From Tolypothrix campylonemoides VB511288 (GTDB lineage Bacteria; Cyanobacteriota; Cyanobacteriia; Cyanobacteriales; Nostocaceae), in contig JXCB02000053.1 in assembly GCA_000828075.3 (NCBI GenBank), positions 114,647 through 178,646 on the forward strand: a stretch of DNA of 64,000 bases. The letters are read 5' to 3'. This document shows positions 17,650 to 26,977 of this stretch, one piece after another. Positions within the stretch are counted from its first letter, which is position 1, and each line of letters begins with the position of its first letter. The notes beneath the pieces are model-generated. The model was not told the DNA's origin and did not search any database. It saw only the letters and a program-made list of their open reading frames with translations. The position numbers were made by a program, and so were the translations under genes.

Positions 17650-18482
17650 GCAGAACCATTTTCACTACTCTTGGCAGCTTCTGAAGATACTGACTCGGAA
17701 ATCAAATCCATCATGTCACTACCTTTGCCTGGATCTACAAAGACAACTTTGGCATTTGGGCTTTCACCAAGTTTGTAACTGGCATTGATGTAATCTTGAG
17801 CCACAAGATACCGCAGAATGTCCTTACTTTCAGGATTGGTACGCAAAGCGTCAGAAATTATTTGCATTGAGGTTTTTGTACCTTCTGCTTTCTTAATTGC
17901 CGCTTGTCGCTGCCCTTCTGCTTCTAAAATTGCAGCGCGGCTATTAATTTCAGCTGCTCGCTGCTCTTCCATTGATCTGCGTACGCTCTCAGGCGGTGTA
18001 ATACTCTGAATATCTACCCGGAGAATTTCAACTCCCCACTGTTCCGTTATCCGATTCAATTCTTCTAATAAAGCTCTGTTCATGTCCACTCTGGATGAGT
18101 TGGTTTCCTCCAAAGTGTTTTGAGCAATGATTTCTCGAAGTGTGGTTGTAGTTAAAGTTGTTAGCCCTTGTTGAAGGTCGTCAATTTCATAAAAGCTTTT
18201 CTCTATATTTCTGATTCGCCAGTAAACGACGCCATCTACTTCTAGATAGATATTATCTCTGGTGATCACATTTTGCGGCTTGATGTCTAAAACCTGCTCG
18301 CGCGTTGTGTCCTCCATGACAATTTGATCGAGCAACGGAACAATGAAGTTTAGTCCTGGTTTGAGTTTGCGATGATACTGCCCCAAGCGTTCCACTAAGG
18401 CTTCATTCCCCTGATTAATAAGTTTTGCAGAGCCTAATGCATATCCTATAAGGACTAAGACTATGGCAATAATTGGTTCCAT
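17646..18482 (-). CDS. SPFH/Band 7 (stomatin/paraslipin-type) protein
   Basis: The 278-residue product has one N-terminal membrane helix (IIAIVLVLIGYALG) followed by the SPFH domain: NQGNEALVERLGQYHRKLKP, then QNVITRDNIYLEVDGVVYWR, typical of stomatin/paraslipin proteins. A long helical region (RAAEINSRAAILEAEGQRQA) follows, ending with an Asp/Ser-rich tail. Members oligomerise on membranes and organise proteases or channels; the client here is unknown. It ends overlapping folP by four bases tail to tail. Confidence 0.92.
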   Translation of the reverse strand: MEPIIAIVLVLIGYALGSAKLINQGNEALVERLGQYHRKLKPGLNFIVPLLDQIVMEDTTREQVLDIKPQNVITRDNIYLEVDGVVYWRIRNIEKSFYEIDDLQQGLTTLTTTTLREIIAQNTLEETNSSRVDMNRALLEELNRITEQWGVEILRVDIQSITPPESVRRSMEEQRAAEINSRAAILEAEGQRQAAIKKAEGTKTSMQIISDALRTNPESKDILRYLVAQDYINASYKLGESPNAKVVFVDPGKGSDMMDLISESVSSEAAKSSENGSA

Positions 18483-18753
18483 GTATTCTCCTATTTAACG
18501 TTTGGCGGCATTAGCATTAAATGTAAGGACGTGGCACTACCATGTCCTATCTTCAGTCTAATGTCCAGAATGTGTAATGTTAATATCACAAGTTGGGGTA
18601 CCAGGCAAGACAATTGGAAAATGTAAAGATTTACAGGTACTTAGGGTTGGACATGGCTATTAAATCACCAAGGGAGTTGAGTATGCAAATACTATTTGTG
18701 TAAATTTAACCTAATTCTCTTGATAACTGATTCTGGAGAGAAGGCGCTGATGT

Positions 18754-19044
18754 TCATAAATTTTTATAAACCTCATTATCATTGCGCTTGCCGACTCTGA
18801 AGATATCAACAAGCAAGTTTTCATCATCAATCGTATATAAAATCCTATACTCTCCTTGATCTACTCGGTAACCACCTTCATAACCTTTAAGTGCCTTGTA
18901 GTCTTGAGGTCGAGGATTACCTTGGAGGGAAAATATCTTGGATACGACTTGCTTAAACTGTTTAGCTGGTAAGTCTATCAAGTCTTTCTCAGCAGTCTTG
19001 GCAATCCTCAAATCGTAACGTTCACTCATCTCCACGACTAGCAA
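18754..19044 (-). CDS. RelE/ParE-type toxin
   Basis: The 96-residue product matches the RelE/ParE fold: YDLRIAKTAEKDLIDLP at the start, a central helix pair, then YRVDQGEYRILYTIDDENL and DIFRVGKRNDNEVY near the end, the usual strand and C-terminal helix of RelE-like ribosome-dependent mRNA interferases. Its start overlaps the antitoxin gene by 23 bases, the normal translational coupling for such pairs. A second in-frame ATG (MSERYDLRI, residue 6 onward) is an alternative start. Confidence 0.88.
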   Translation of the reverse strand: MLVVEMSERYDLRIAKTAEKDLIDLPAKQFKQVVSKIFSLQGNPRPQDYKALKGYEGGYRVDQGEYRILYTIDDENLLVDIFRVGKRNDNEVYKNL

Positions 19045-19273
19045 TAATAGCTTCTAGTGTGGTAAAGCCATCATTCTGCTCAACAGCACGACGGAGTTCA
19101 GCAGAGTCAATAGCATCTTCTATAGCTTCGAGCAATCTTAGGTCTTCTAAATTAATAATTGCCACAACAGGCTTGCCATGACGCTGAATGAGAATACGCT
19201 CACCTTTGTATTCAGCACGATTAATTAGCTCTTGGAAATTAGCACGAGCCTCAGTTGCACTTACAACACTCAT
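19022..19273 (-). CDS. Phd/YefM-type antitoxin
   Basis: The 83-residue product begins SVVSATEARANFQELINRA, the DNA-binding half of the Phd/YefM family, with ILIQRHGKPVVAIINLED following. The acidic C-terminal part would wrap the toxin at 18754-19044. It is the first gene of the pair and probably represses it; no operator was identified with confidence. Confidence 0.9.
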   Translation of the reverse strand: MSVVSATEARANFQELINRAEYKGERILIQRHGKPVVAIINLEDLRLLEAIEDAIDSAELRRAVEQNDGFTTLEAIIASRGDE

Positions 19274-19691
19274 ACTGCCTCGCTATATAAATTGAAATCA
19301 ATGAAAAAACTGTACAATTTTATAAAAAAATACAAAATGTACAATTTGTATAATTATTCTACTTGATATCAAACATAGTTTCCAGAAAACATACAAAGGT
19401 TTAGGGCGGACATCTTGTCCGCCCCACAAGAAAATCTTACTTTTGACCGCATGTGGTAAACCTCGCTTCCATTCCTCTCTCCTAGAAGGAGAAAGGCTTT
19501 GATTTTTCCTCCTATTTCCTAGTAGGGAAGGGGGCTAGGGGGTTAGGTTTTTCGTGGATTTTTCCACATAGCGTGAAAAGTCAGACAAGAAAATCAGATC
19601 ACCATTCATCTTTTTTGGGCTTTTTTGGGCGCAGTGAGTCTGTATGATGAAATATTTTCAGACAAAGTGCCAATCAATTCCCATCGTTATA
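19274..19691. other. Intergenic region holding a hairpin and a MITE-like element
   Basis: The first 100 bases are AT-rich and should contain the antitoxin promoter. A hairpin at 19404-19424 (GGGCGGACA / TGTCCGCCC, 3-base loop) is a common dispersed palindrome. The 149-bp element at 19436-19584 follows. Confidence 0.6.
19436..19584. mobile_element. MITE-like element, copy A, with 10-bp target duplication
   Basis: The ends resemble an imperfect inverted repeat (CTTACTTTTGACCGCATGTGG at the left in two pieces; CCACATAGCGTGAAAAG then TCAG at the right). The exact 10-bp repeat ACAAGAAAAT lies on both sides (19426-19435 and 19585-19594). The interior has CTAGTAGGGAAGGGGGCTAG-like and AGGAGA/TCTCCT palindromic blocks. 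Copy B at 46473-46618 is in the opposite orientation and has its own 10-bp duplication. Confidence 0.85.
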
Positions 19692-21341
19692 CTATTTATC
19701 CACAGGCTCCAGCCACCGTTTGATACTTGCTGGTAATTCGGAAACCAGACGTAACGGTAGTTGTGCTGTAGACTGAGATTGAGCGTAAGCTGGTGTTAAA
19801 AAAGGTTGGTAAATCTTCGCTTCTGGTGTTAATTGCTTGATAAATGCTAAACTGACCCCTTGAGTTAATTGACGTAAAGATTTGGTTTCTTCACCTATTC
19901 GTTCTTTAACAATACTGGTAGCTGCACTTGTTGGGTATATTGGATCGCTAATACTTAAGTGAGTACCACCAATCGCAGTTAATAGGTACTTTTCTCCCCG
20001 TAGTTGGGTAAAAGGTTCTATCTGATGCTTCAGCGCTGGAGTCAGGGCGTCTTCGGTTCCAGTTAAGATTAAGACTGGCTTGCTGACTTGAGTCAGACCT
20101 TTTTTGCCAAAGAGGTTTCCAACTAGGGGGTTAAGAGCGATCGCACTCTTGATTCGCTGATCTTGTAACCTCAGTTTTCTCTCTGGTAAGGAAGCAGCCG
20201 CACACTGCAACCAATCACCAGGGGCTTCGCCAATATTTAAAGAATCTTTGCAAAATTTACGCAACTCCTCTAAGTCTACCTCTCCTCCTACCAAAGCCAA
20301 AGCGGTGTAACCTCCCAAGGAGTGACCGATAACAGTAACTTTTTCGGTGTTTAACTTTCCTTGAAGTTGTCCAGGTTGAGTATTGAGTTTTGCCAGTTCA
20401 TTCAGCGTAAAGCTGACATCTTTTGGTCGATCAATAAATTCACTTGCTTTTAGCAGTTGTGCCAAATTCTGTGTATCTGAGGTACCAACAGCGTTGGCGT
20501 TGCTACCAGGATGTTCAACAGCAGCAACAGTCAAGCCATAAGATGCTAAATGACGCGCCAAATAGCTCAAAAATCTTCGGTTTCCCCCAAAGCCGTGGGA
20601 AAGGACAACCAGTGGGTTTTCGGCGTTTCCCTGACTTGAATAAATGTCTACAGGAATCGTACGGTTACGCTGTCGGTCATTCAAAATAATTGTCTGCTGC
20701 TGTACTGCTTGAGAACCCAGCGCTGCTGGATCGAATGCTGCTTTGAAGGGTATGCTAGTTTCAGCAGCCAAGTCTCGTTCTAGTAACAGACCAAAAGCTT
20801 GACTTTGTAAGTTATTTGGGTTAAAATAAACAGCCAAACTGACCGCTTTCGTGGCGTCTACGGTAATATTCTCTCCTGGGTAGGCTCGCAAGAAGCTGAG
20901 TGCGTTAAAACCGTTTGCCTGGCGTAGTGCAAAATTCAGGGTTGCCTTGATACTTTCTGCTGTACTGCCTGGTATAACTCCACCTATGGATGATATAAAC
21001 TCTCTACCTCCTGGCGATCGCACGAGCTCGTCAACAAATTTATCTGCAAAAGCAGGATTGACCTCCAAACGTTTCGTCAGAAGTCCTCTGACTTCAGGCG
21101 TGAGCATCGATGACAAAACTTCTAGCCCGGATGGTAATTTCCCGGTTTTGGCAAACTTTTCTAAGTCTGCGATCGCTACCGACTGCTGAAATGGACCTAA
21201 GCGGATAGTGACTGTTTCCGCTGCCAGAGTTGAGGGTATTGCGACACCCCATCCCAAAGCAAGCGTCAAAAGAGAGAGTAATCTTTGTCGCCAGGATACC
21301 TTACGCGAATGTTTGCCAAGCTGAAACTGCATATAAGTCAT
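19692..21341 (-). CDS. Secreted alpha/beta hydrolase with N-terminal DUF1400-like domain
   Basis: The 549-residue product has a signal peptide (LLSLLTLALGWGVAIPSTLA) and a first domain with VTIRLGPFQQSVAIADLEKF, typical of the cyanobacterial DUF1400 region. From about residue 210 it is an alpha/beta hydrolase: NPLVVLSHGFGGNRRFLSYL (oxyanion loop), VTVIGHSLGGYTALAL with the nucleophile Ser, PVLILTGTEDALTPA with the acid, and GGTHLSISD with the His. The family includes platelet-activating-factor acetylhydrolase-like enzymes. The substrate is unknown. Confidence 0.88.
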   Translation of the reverse strand: MTYMQFQLGKHSRKVSWRQRLLSLLTLALGWGVAIPSTLAAETVTIRLGPFQQSVAIADLEKFAKTGKLPSGLEVLSSMLTPEVRGLLTKRLEVNPAFADKFVDELVRSPGGREFISSIGGVIPGSTAESIKATLNFALRQANGFNALSFLRAYPGENITVDATKAVSLAVYFNPNNLQSQAFGLLLERDLAAETSIPFKAAFDPAALGSQAVQQQTIILNDRQRNRTIPVDIYSSQGNAENPLVVLSHGFGGNRRFLSYLARHLASYGLTVAAVEHPGSNANAVGTSDTQNLAQLLKASEFIDRPKDVSFTLNELAKLNTQPGQLQGKLNTEKVTVIGHSLGGYTALALVGGEVDLEELRKFCKDSLNIGEAPGDWLQCAAASLPERKLRLQDQRIKSAIALNPLVGNLFGKKGLTQVSKPVLILTGTEDALTPALKHQIEPFTQLRGEKYLLTAIGGTHLSISDPIYPTSAATSIVKERIGEETKSLRQLTQGVSLAFIKQLTPEAKIYQPFLTPAYAQSQSTAQLPLRLVSELPASIKRWLEPVDK

Positions 21342-21559
21342 GAGTCATTAGTCACGCTTTCATTAGTAGCGCAAAATTTATGACTTTCCTAATCGCAATA
21401 CAGTTTCCTGGAAATCTGGGGACACAAAGGGGACTGGGGATTGGGGATTCGGGATTGGGGTAATGGTTATCAAACGAAAAATTATCGAAGGGGCTTTAAC
21501 CCCCCCAAATTTTAGAGCATTTCCCCAGTCGCCAGTCCCCACTACCCAATCCCAAAGCA

Positions 21560-23221
21560 TTAAAAGCCGATTCCGAAAAATCTGATAATACTCAAGATAG
21601 TACCTAAAGGTCCTCCTACACTGTTGATGGTATCAGAAGTCTTAGCTAGACCGTTCCGGCTGATTAATACAACATCATTATTGCGAAGTATGGGATTGGT
21701 TTGCTCGTTAATTCCTGCTGTTAAATCCACTTTTACCAAACGTTTGGTAACAGATCCATCCGGATTAAGCCGAACCAAATCGACATTAGCCCTGGTAGCT
21801 CTCGCATCGTTAAATCCACCAGCGGCAAGTAGTGCTTGGTTTAAGGAGCTATTGGGCTGAATATCTACTGGTCCTGGTCTTTTGACTTCGCCGACCACGT
21901 TGACTTGAATGCGTGAGGGCGATAAAGTTGTTGTCGCTAATTGAGTCGCTTCTGCTCGGTTGATTTCTGTTGCAGTCGGAAAATAAACTGTATCTCCGTC
22001 CTGTACAATCAGGTCTTGATTTATGTCACCACTTTCCACAAGTTTCCACAGGTCAACCTTTATATTTTGTTCTCCACCGGTTCTTGTGGGTCGGCGGATC
22101 ACGACATTGCGGATATCAGCTTGTGACGTGATTCCGCCAGCTAACTGCAATGCCCGTGTTAAAGTTGGCAGACCTGTTATGGTAGGCGTACCTGTTGTGG
22201 TGCCTGAGGCTTCTGTGGCACCTTGGGTGATAAGATAAGTTCCAGGACGAAGAACTTCACCAACGACTGCTACTGTACGGGGTGTGGTGGGGCTTGCAGC
22301 AAAACTTGCGGCAGATAAATTTCGTGCATCCGCCAAGTCTAAATTAGTTGCCATTGGCACATAGATCGTGTCTCCATCTCGCAAGGTAATATCCTGTGGG
22401 AGTGCGCCTGTTCGTAAGAACTCCCTCAAATTCAGGGTGAGGACTTGCTCTGGACCACGCCCTAGCTTACGCCGTAATTCCACTCTAGTCAGATCCGCAC
22501 TCTGTGTCACTCCCTGAGCTGTGGTAATTGCTGCTAATACAGTTGGGTATTGTACACCAGGATTGTCGCCTGCGCCTCCTTGCAAGCTGAGACTGTACGC
22601 TCCTGGACGTGTCACCTCTCCGGCAACAGTAATATTGATAGGACGGGATGATAAAAGATTGACTGATATAATAGGACGCTTGAGATAACGAGAGTATCTC
22701 TGAGCAATTAAATCGGCTGATTGTTCTGTTGTTAGCCCTAACACGGATACGGTACCAATCAGAGGTAGGTTTATCCCTCCACCCGGCGGAATTTGGTACT
22801 CCCCTGAATACTCTGGAACTTCAAATACGCTGATTCTGATGCGATCGCCGCCTGCTAATGTATAGTTTGTATCTACCCTACCCGTTGCGGCTGGTACAGC
22901 TTGTCTCTGAGTATAGTTTGTCTCTTTCTGTATGGTTGATGGTGCGGCTTGCGTTTGTCTATTTGTCGGTGCTGGTACGGTTTGGCTTTGAGAAGTTGTT
23001 TTTCTTTGCGCCGTTGTTGGTACAGTTTGGCTTTGAGGATTTGTTTTTATTTGTGTCGTTGTTGGTACGGCTTGTCTTTGAGGACTTGTTTTTATTTGTG
23101 TTGTTGGTTGTTTGACTTGATTCTGAGCTAAGCTAACAGACGGAAACGCTATATGAACAACAGTTAACAGTACCACACCCCCGAATGGTTTACTGATAAA
23201 TTTTAACCTTGCATTATCCAT
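21560..23221 (-). CDS. Polysaccharide export protein with SLBB domains (Wza-like)
   Basis: The 553-residue product has a signal peptide (VVLLTVVHIAFPSVSLAQ), a repetitive linker at about residues 35-120, then the polysaccharide-export domain (YTLAGGDRIRISVFEVPEYS; GGINLPLIGTVSVLGLT) and three SLBB-type repeats (INVTVAGEVTRPGAYSL-like; VAVVGEVLRPGTYLI; VNVVGEVKRPGPVDI). It probably forms the periplasmic/outer-membrane part of an exopolysaccharide exporter. No polymerase or kinase partner is adjacent. Confidence 0.9.
   Translation of the reverse strand: MDNARLKFISKPFGGVVLLTVVHIAFPSVSLAQNQVKQPTTQIKTSPQRQAVPTTTQIKTNPQSQTVPTTAQRKTTSQSQTVPAPTNRQTQAAPSTIQKETNYTQRQAVPAATGRVDTNYTLAGGDRIRISVFEVPEYSGEYQIPPGGGINLPLIGTVSVLGLTTEQSADLIAQRYSRYLKRPIISVNLLSSRPINITVAGEVTRPGAYSLSLQGGAGDNPGVQYPTVLAAITTAQGVTQSADLTRVELRRKLGRGPEQVLTLNLREFLRTGALPQDITLRDGDTIYVPMATNLDLADARNLSAASFAASPTTPRTVAVVGEVLRPGTYLITQGATEASGTTTGTPTITGLPTLTRALQLAGGITSQADIRNVVIRRPTRTGGEQNIKVDLWKLVESGDINQDLIVQDGDTVYFPTATEINRAEATQLATTTLSPSRIQVNVVGEVKRPGPVDIQPNSSLNQALLAAGGFNDARATRANVDLVRLNPDGSVTKRLVKVDLTAGINEQTNPILRNNDVVLISRNGLAKTSDTINSVGGPLGTILSIIRFFGIGF
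22885..23125 (-). repeat. Degenerate tandem repeats in the export protein linker
   Basis: Units of about 14 residues with pattern PTTTQIKTNPQSQTV repeat four to five times after the signal peptide, with some units diverged. They encode a probably flexible Gln/Thr/Pro linker. Confidence 0.7.
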
Positions 23222-23704
23222 ATTTACCTGAGACTACTATTTAGTAAAGTACTTTCTAAACTTTTTTAGCTTGACTCTTCTTACCTATTCAAGTTCCTCA
23301 CAATCATCTCTTCTTAAAGAATCTTCTTTTTCAGGAGCATAATTGTTTCTTGTCTTTGAATTTTTAGTAAAGTTCATTTAAAGTTGAATCTTGGTTGTAC
23401 CTACTTTTTAAAATATTGTGGTTGTCATCACATTTTATATGATTTATTTTGCACTCGCCTAGTAGTATAAACAAAAATATTCTTCTTTAGCAAATATTAC
23501 GTGTAAGAAAATTAGGATTTTTCGGTTGCATAGGGTGCGTCTAAACAGGATAAAACCACAATCGAAATATTAGTAAAAGCAGACAAAGCTTTGAGATACT
23601 CTATGTATCTATAGTTATCTATAGTTATCTGTTATGTGTAATAGTTACAAAAAGTATGTGACTAAGGACGGTGAGGAAAAAAAGTTAGTAAAATCTCCGT
23701 CAAA
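23222..23704. other. AT-rich intergenic region
   Basis: No gene seen. A short tandem repeat (TATCTATAGT, about 23605-23630) lies near the right side. The export gene promoter should be at its left end. A 64-codon plus-strand ORF overlaps the ABC gene antisense and is not called. Confidence 0.5.
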
Positions 23705-24688
23705 CTATCCAGGAGAGCTCTTGTGTCTTTGGATTTGTTGGACAAAAAACTCCTCCAAAGAAGGACGAGACAAATTCATGGCAATGAGTTGCCCTCCCAT
23801 GAGGCGAAGACTGGCAAGAAAATCATAAGCATCGCCTTGCACTTCACCTTGCCAAGAACCATTAGGCTGATACTCTAAATTGGGAATCCATTTTTTGAGG
23901 ATTTCCCAATCACCACCTTGACCTTTGACATGATATACGTTACTTGTTCCTAATAGTTCATCAAGGAAACCAGAGGAGATTAATTCTCCTTGAGCAAGGA
24001 TAGCGATGCGATCGCAAAGCTGCTCAACTTCACTAAGAATATGACTGTTGAAAAAAACTGTTTTACCTGCGGCTTTTAGCGTCAGGATAATTTCGCGCAT
24101 TTGGTAACGCCCCACAGGGTCAAGACCGGACATCGGTTCATCAAGAAACACCAGTTCTGGGTCATTGATGAGTGCCTGTGCCATACCGACACGCTGTAGC
24201 ATTCCTTTAGAATAGCGACGAAGCAGCTTTTTGCGGGCGTCTGCTTGAGATAACCCCACCAATTCCAACAGTTGAGGAATGCGTTGACGTTGCACTTTTT
24301 TAGGAATTTGAAATAGCCCAGCTGCTGCTTGTAAAAATTCCCACGCAGTCAGGTAGTCATACAAATAAGGATTTTCGCTGAGGTAGCCGATGCGTTCTTT
24401 AACACTGCGATCGCCTAATGGTCTACCCAAAAGCAATCCCCGCCCTGATGTTGGGCGAATAATTCCTAGTAACAATTTCAACAGCGTCGTTTTCCCAGCA
24501 CCATTCGGTCCGAGTAACCCAAAAGTTTCTCCCTTATAAACTTTCAAAGAACAGCTTTTAAGGGATACGACTTTTTGATTCAAAAAAAAGCCAGTACGAT
24601 AAACTTTTCGCAACTCAGAAGTTAGGACAACAGGTGGAATGCCAGTGGTATTTATTTGAGAGTCGGGGGCGTCTGCAACAGACATCAT
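23705..24688 (-). CDS. ABC-2 type transporter ATP-binding protein
   Basis: The 327-residue product has Walker A LLGPNGAGKTTLLKLLLG (about residue 57), signature motif RYSKGMLQRVGMAQAL, Walker B LVFLDEPMSGLDPVG and the H-loop FNSHILSEVEQLCD. The C-terminal 90 residues are an accessory domain typical of ABC-2 exporters (CcmA/NatA-like). No permease lies next to it, so the partner is encoded elsewhere and the substrate cannot be inferred. Confidence 0.92.
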   Translation of the reverse strand: MMSVADAPDSQINTTGIPPVVLTSELRKVYRTGFFLNQKVVSLKSCSLKVYKGETFGLLGPNGAGKTTLLKLLLGIIRPTSGRGLLLGRPLGDRSVKERIGYLSENPYLYDYLTAWEFLQAAAGLFQIPKKVQRQRIPQLLELVGLSQADARKKLLRRYSKGMLQRVGMAQALINDPELVFLDEPMSGLDPVGRYQMREIILTLKAAGKTVFFNSHILSEVEQLCDRIAILAQGELISSGFLDELLGTSNVYHVKGQGGDWEILKKWIPNLEYQPNGSWQGEVQGDAYDFLASLRLMGGQLIAMNLSRPSLEEFFVQQIQRHKSSPG

Positions 24689-24789
24689 GTTGTGCTTAAG
24701 GCTACAGCAAAAATACGAAGTAATGATAAATTACCCAGTTGACTGACAATAATAACACCTTATTGAATAATGTCCTCTTTGTGGGGGAT

Positions 24790-24864
24790 GAGGGAGGGAG
24801 GGAAGGAGGGAGGGAGGGAGGGAGGGAGGGAAACTCATAATTTTGAATTTTGAATTTTGAATTG
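24790..24864. repeat. GGGA tandem tract and TTTTGAA heptamer repeat
   Basis: About ten GGGA/GGAA tetramers at 24790-24832 are followed by three copies of the heptamer TTTTGAA at 24841-24861. Both are non-coding and lie between the hisB end and the ABC gene start. Confidence 0.85.
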
Positions 24865-24888
24865 ATTCCCCCTGCTTCCCCTGCTTGT

Positions 24889-25557
24889 TCACAGCGTCCC
24901 CTTAGAACTAGGAATCATACCTGCACGACGCTTATCGATTTCTACTGCCATCCGCATTGCTCTGGCAAATGCTTTAAACGTTGCTTCTATAATGTGATGG
25001 GAATTCATGCCATCTAATTGGCGAATGTGCAGTGTCATTTGGCTGTGGTTCACTAAAGCGACAAAGAATTCGCGTACTAACTGGGTGTCATAAGTTCCCA
25101 CCCGCTGAGTGGGAATTTGCAAGCCGTAGCTGAGGTGGGGTCGTCCAGAAAAATCTAACGCCACCTGAATGAGTGCTTCATCAAGAGGTGCAAAGAAATG
25201 ACCAAAGCGGACAATACCTTTTTTATCGCCAAGTGCCTTGCTAATAGCTTGACCCAAGGTAATACCTACATCTTCGTTGGTATGGTGGTCATCAATGTGC
25301 AAATCCCCCGTCGCCTTGATCTCTAAATCAAATAACCCGTGGGAGGTGATTTGATGCAGCATATGATCTAAAAAGGGAATGCCGGTTGCTGCATTGCAAA
25401 CGCCTGTACCATCGAGGTTAACTCTGACATACACATCTGTTTCGCTTGTCGTGCGGCTAATTTCGGCAATACGATCGCCATTGGGAGGCGCTTCGTTGTG
25501 TGAGGGGAGAATTTGGCGTAGGACGGAGTCGTTGGCGGAGGCGTCGCTTATTTGCAT
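24889..25557 (-). CDS. hisB: Imidazoleglycerol-phosphate dehydratase
   Basis: Sixth step of histidine synthesis. The 222-residue product is the monofunctional form. Motifs: [16 protein letters not shown] at the domain start, [33 protein letters not shown] (Mn-binding histidines), and [20 protein letters not shown] near the end (second metal triad). The first 30 residues are variable, and a later start is possible, but none is clearly better. 117 bases separate it from fabI on the same strand. Confidence 0.95.
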   Translation of the reverse strand: MQISDASANDSVLRQILPSHNEAPPNGDRIAEISRTTSETDVYVRVNLDGTGVCNAATGIPFLDHMLHQITSHGLFDLEIKATGDLHIDDHHTNEDVGITLGQAISKALGDKKGIVRFGHFFAPLDEALIQVALDFSGRPHLSYGLQIPTQRVGTYDTQLVREFFVALVNHSQMTLHIRQLDGMNSHHIIEATFKAFARAMRMAVEIDKRRAGMIPSSKGTL

Positions 25558-25674
25558 ACAGAACCTAGCTTATGCTTACTATAGAGTAATGGGTCAGAGC
25601 CATTTGCTAACAGCTAATCGCTAATGGTAAATAGACAAATAGTGATTATCAGTTAACAAATAGCAATACTAACT

Positions 25675-26451
25675 TTACATTCCCATGATTTCATATCCTG
25701 CATCCACGTACAGGACTTGCCCTGTGATTCCACTTGCCAGGTCACTACATAGGAAAGTCGCCGCATTGCCCACTTCTTGCTGAGTGACGGTGCGTCTTAG
25801 AGGAGCAACCTGCTCCACGTGATGAATCATATCCAAAATGCCTCCTACAGCACTAGAGGCTAAAGTCCGAATCGGACCGGCAGAGATGGCATTCACTCTG
25901 ATATTTTGCGGGCCCATCTCAGCTGCTAAGTATCGGACGCTCGCTTCCAACCCTGCTTTGGCAACTCCCATCACATTATAGTTGGGAATTGCCCGCACAC
26001 CTCCTAGGTAGGTAAGAGTGACGATACTTCCTCCCTGTGTCATCAAAGGTTTAGCATATCCGGCGAGTTGCACTAGGGAGTAGGTACTGACCTCTAAAGC
26101 TAGATTGAAGCCAGAACGGGAGGTTTGGCTAAAATCTCCACTTAGATCATCTTTGTTGGCATAGGCAAGGCAATGGATAAGAATATCTAAAGACCCCCAT
26201 TTAGCGCTAATGGTATCGAAGGTAGATTTAATCTCCTCGTCGTTTTGGACATTACAAGGAAGAAACAAACTAGGGTCTAGCGGTTCTACCAGTTCTGCGA
26301 CTTTTTTCTCCATTTTGCCTTTGTCATCTGGCAAATATGTAATTCCTAGGTTAGCTCCTGCTTTGTGTAGTTGTTGGGCTATCCCCCAGGCGATCGAGCG
26401 GTTGTTTGCGATTCCCGTTACTAAGGCATTTTTTCCGGTGAGATCCAGCAT
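25675..26451 (-). CDS. fabI: Enoyl-[acyl-carrier-protein] reductase (NADH)
   Basis: Last reduction step in each round of fatty acid elongation. Motifs: NALVTGIANNRSIAWGIA (FabI-type NAD-binding loop), DILIHCLAYANKDDL, and YLGGVRAIPNYNVMGVAKAG with the Tyr-(x6)-Lys pair. I chose the ATG at 26451 (MLDLTGKNALVTG), giving 258 residues, the family length; the ATG at 26472 adds seven residues without support. Confidence 0.95.
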   Translation of the reverse strand: MLDLTGKNALVTGIANNRSIAWGIAQQLHKAGANLGITYLPDDKGKMEKKVAELVEPLDPSLFLPCNVQNDEEIKSTFDTISAKWGSLDILIHCLAYANKDDLSGDFSQTSRSGFNLALEVSTYSLVQLAGYAKPLMTQGGSIVTLTYLGGVRAIPNYNVMGVAKAGLEASVRYLAAEMGPQNIRVNAISAGPIRTLASSAVGGILDMIHHVEQVAPLRRTVTQQEVGNAATFLCSDLASGITGQVLYVDAGYEIMGM

Positions 26452-26472
26452 AGAAATTCTTAATGTGAACAT

Positions 26473-26977
26473 TCATGCTTGAGCATACTAGAATCTGACA
26501 CCAATTTGTCTTTCTTTTGGGTACTATTTGCAAACATGATTTTTCAGTAAACTTTTGATACAACACAATTCACACTTATTTTTTAAGACATGGTCAACAT
26601 ATAGCTGTTATTAATGATTGTTGGGTAGGCGCTAGCTGGTTGAAAGTAGGTAGTAGATAGTAGGTATTAGGTAGTCAATAGGATTTTTATCCCTATCTGG
26701 CAAATACTACTATCAAGAACCTTTTCATACCTTCAATAGAATCACTATGTCTATTTTTTTTACTTCATAAAACTTTGGAAAAGAAGTTTTGTAATTAACT
26801 ATTGAAAAGGACTAGATCTAGAGACTAAAAATTATGTATTATGATGAACAAATAACTATAAGGCAAAGATGATAAGTATAGAGAAGTACAAAAACGTTGA
26901 CAATGTGTGATTGATTTTTCAGGTGTATTCTTAGGGAATCGGTTTTAGTTTTTCCGGCATTGGGTAGGGGAAGGGAG
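26473..26977. other. Divergent intergenic region fabI/ntcA
   Basis: About 500 bases with no gene. A GTAG-rich repeat (GTAGGTAGTAGATAGTAGGT) lies at about 26646-26665, the rest is AT-rich, and the NtcA-type site at 26876-26889 is near the right end. Confidence 0.6.
26876..26889. promoter_or_regulatory. Candidate NtcA-binding site
   Basis: The sequence GTATAGAGAAGTAC fits the NtcA consensus GTA-N8-TAC exactly, 88 bases before the ntcA start codon. NtcA is known to regulate its own gene in cyanobacteria. A TAN3T hexamer (TATTCT, 26926-26931) is 36 bases downstream, longer than the usual 20-24, so the matching -10 box is not certain. Confidence 0.55.
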
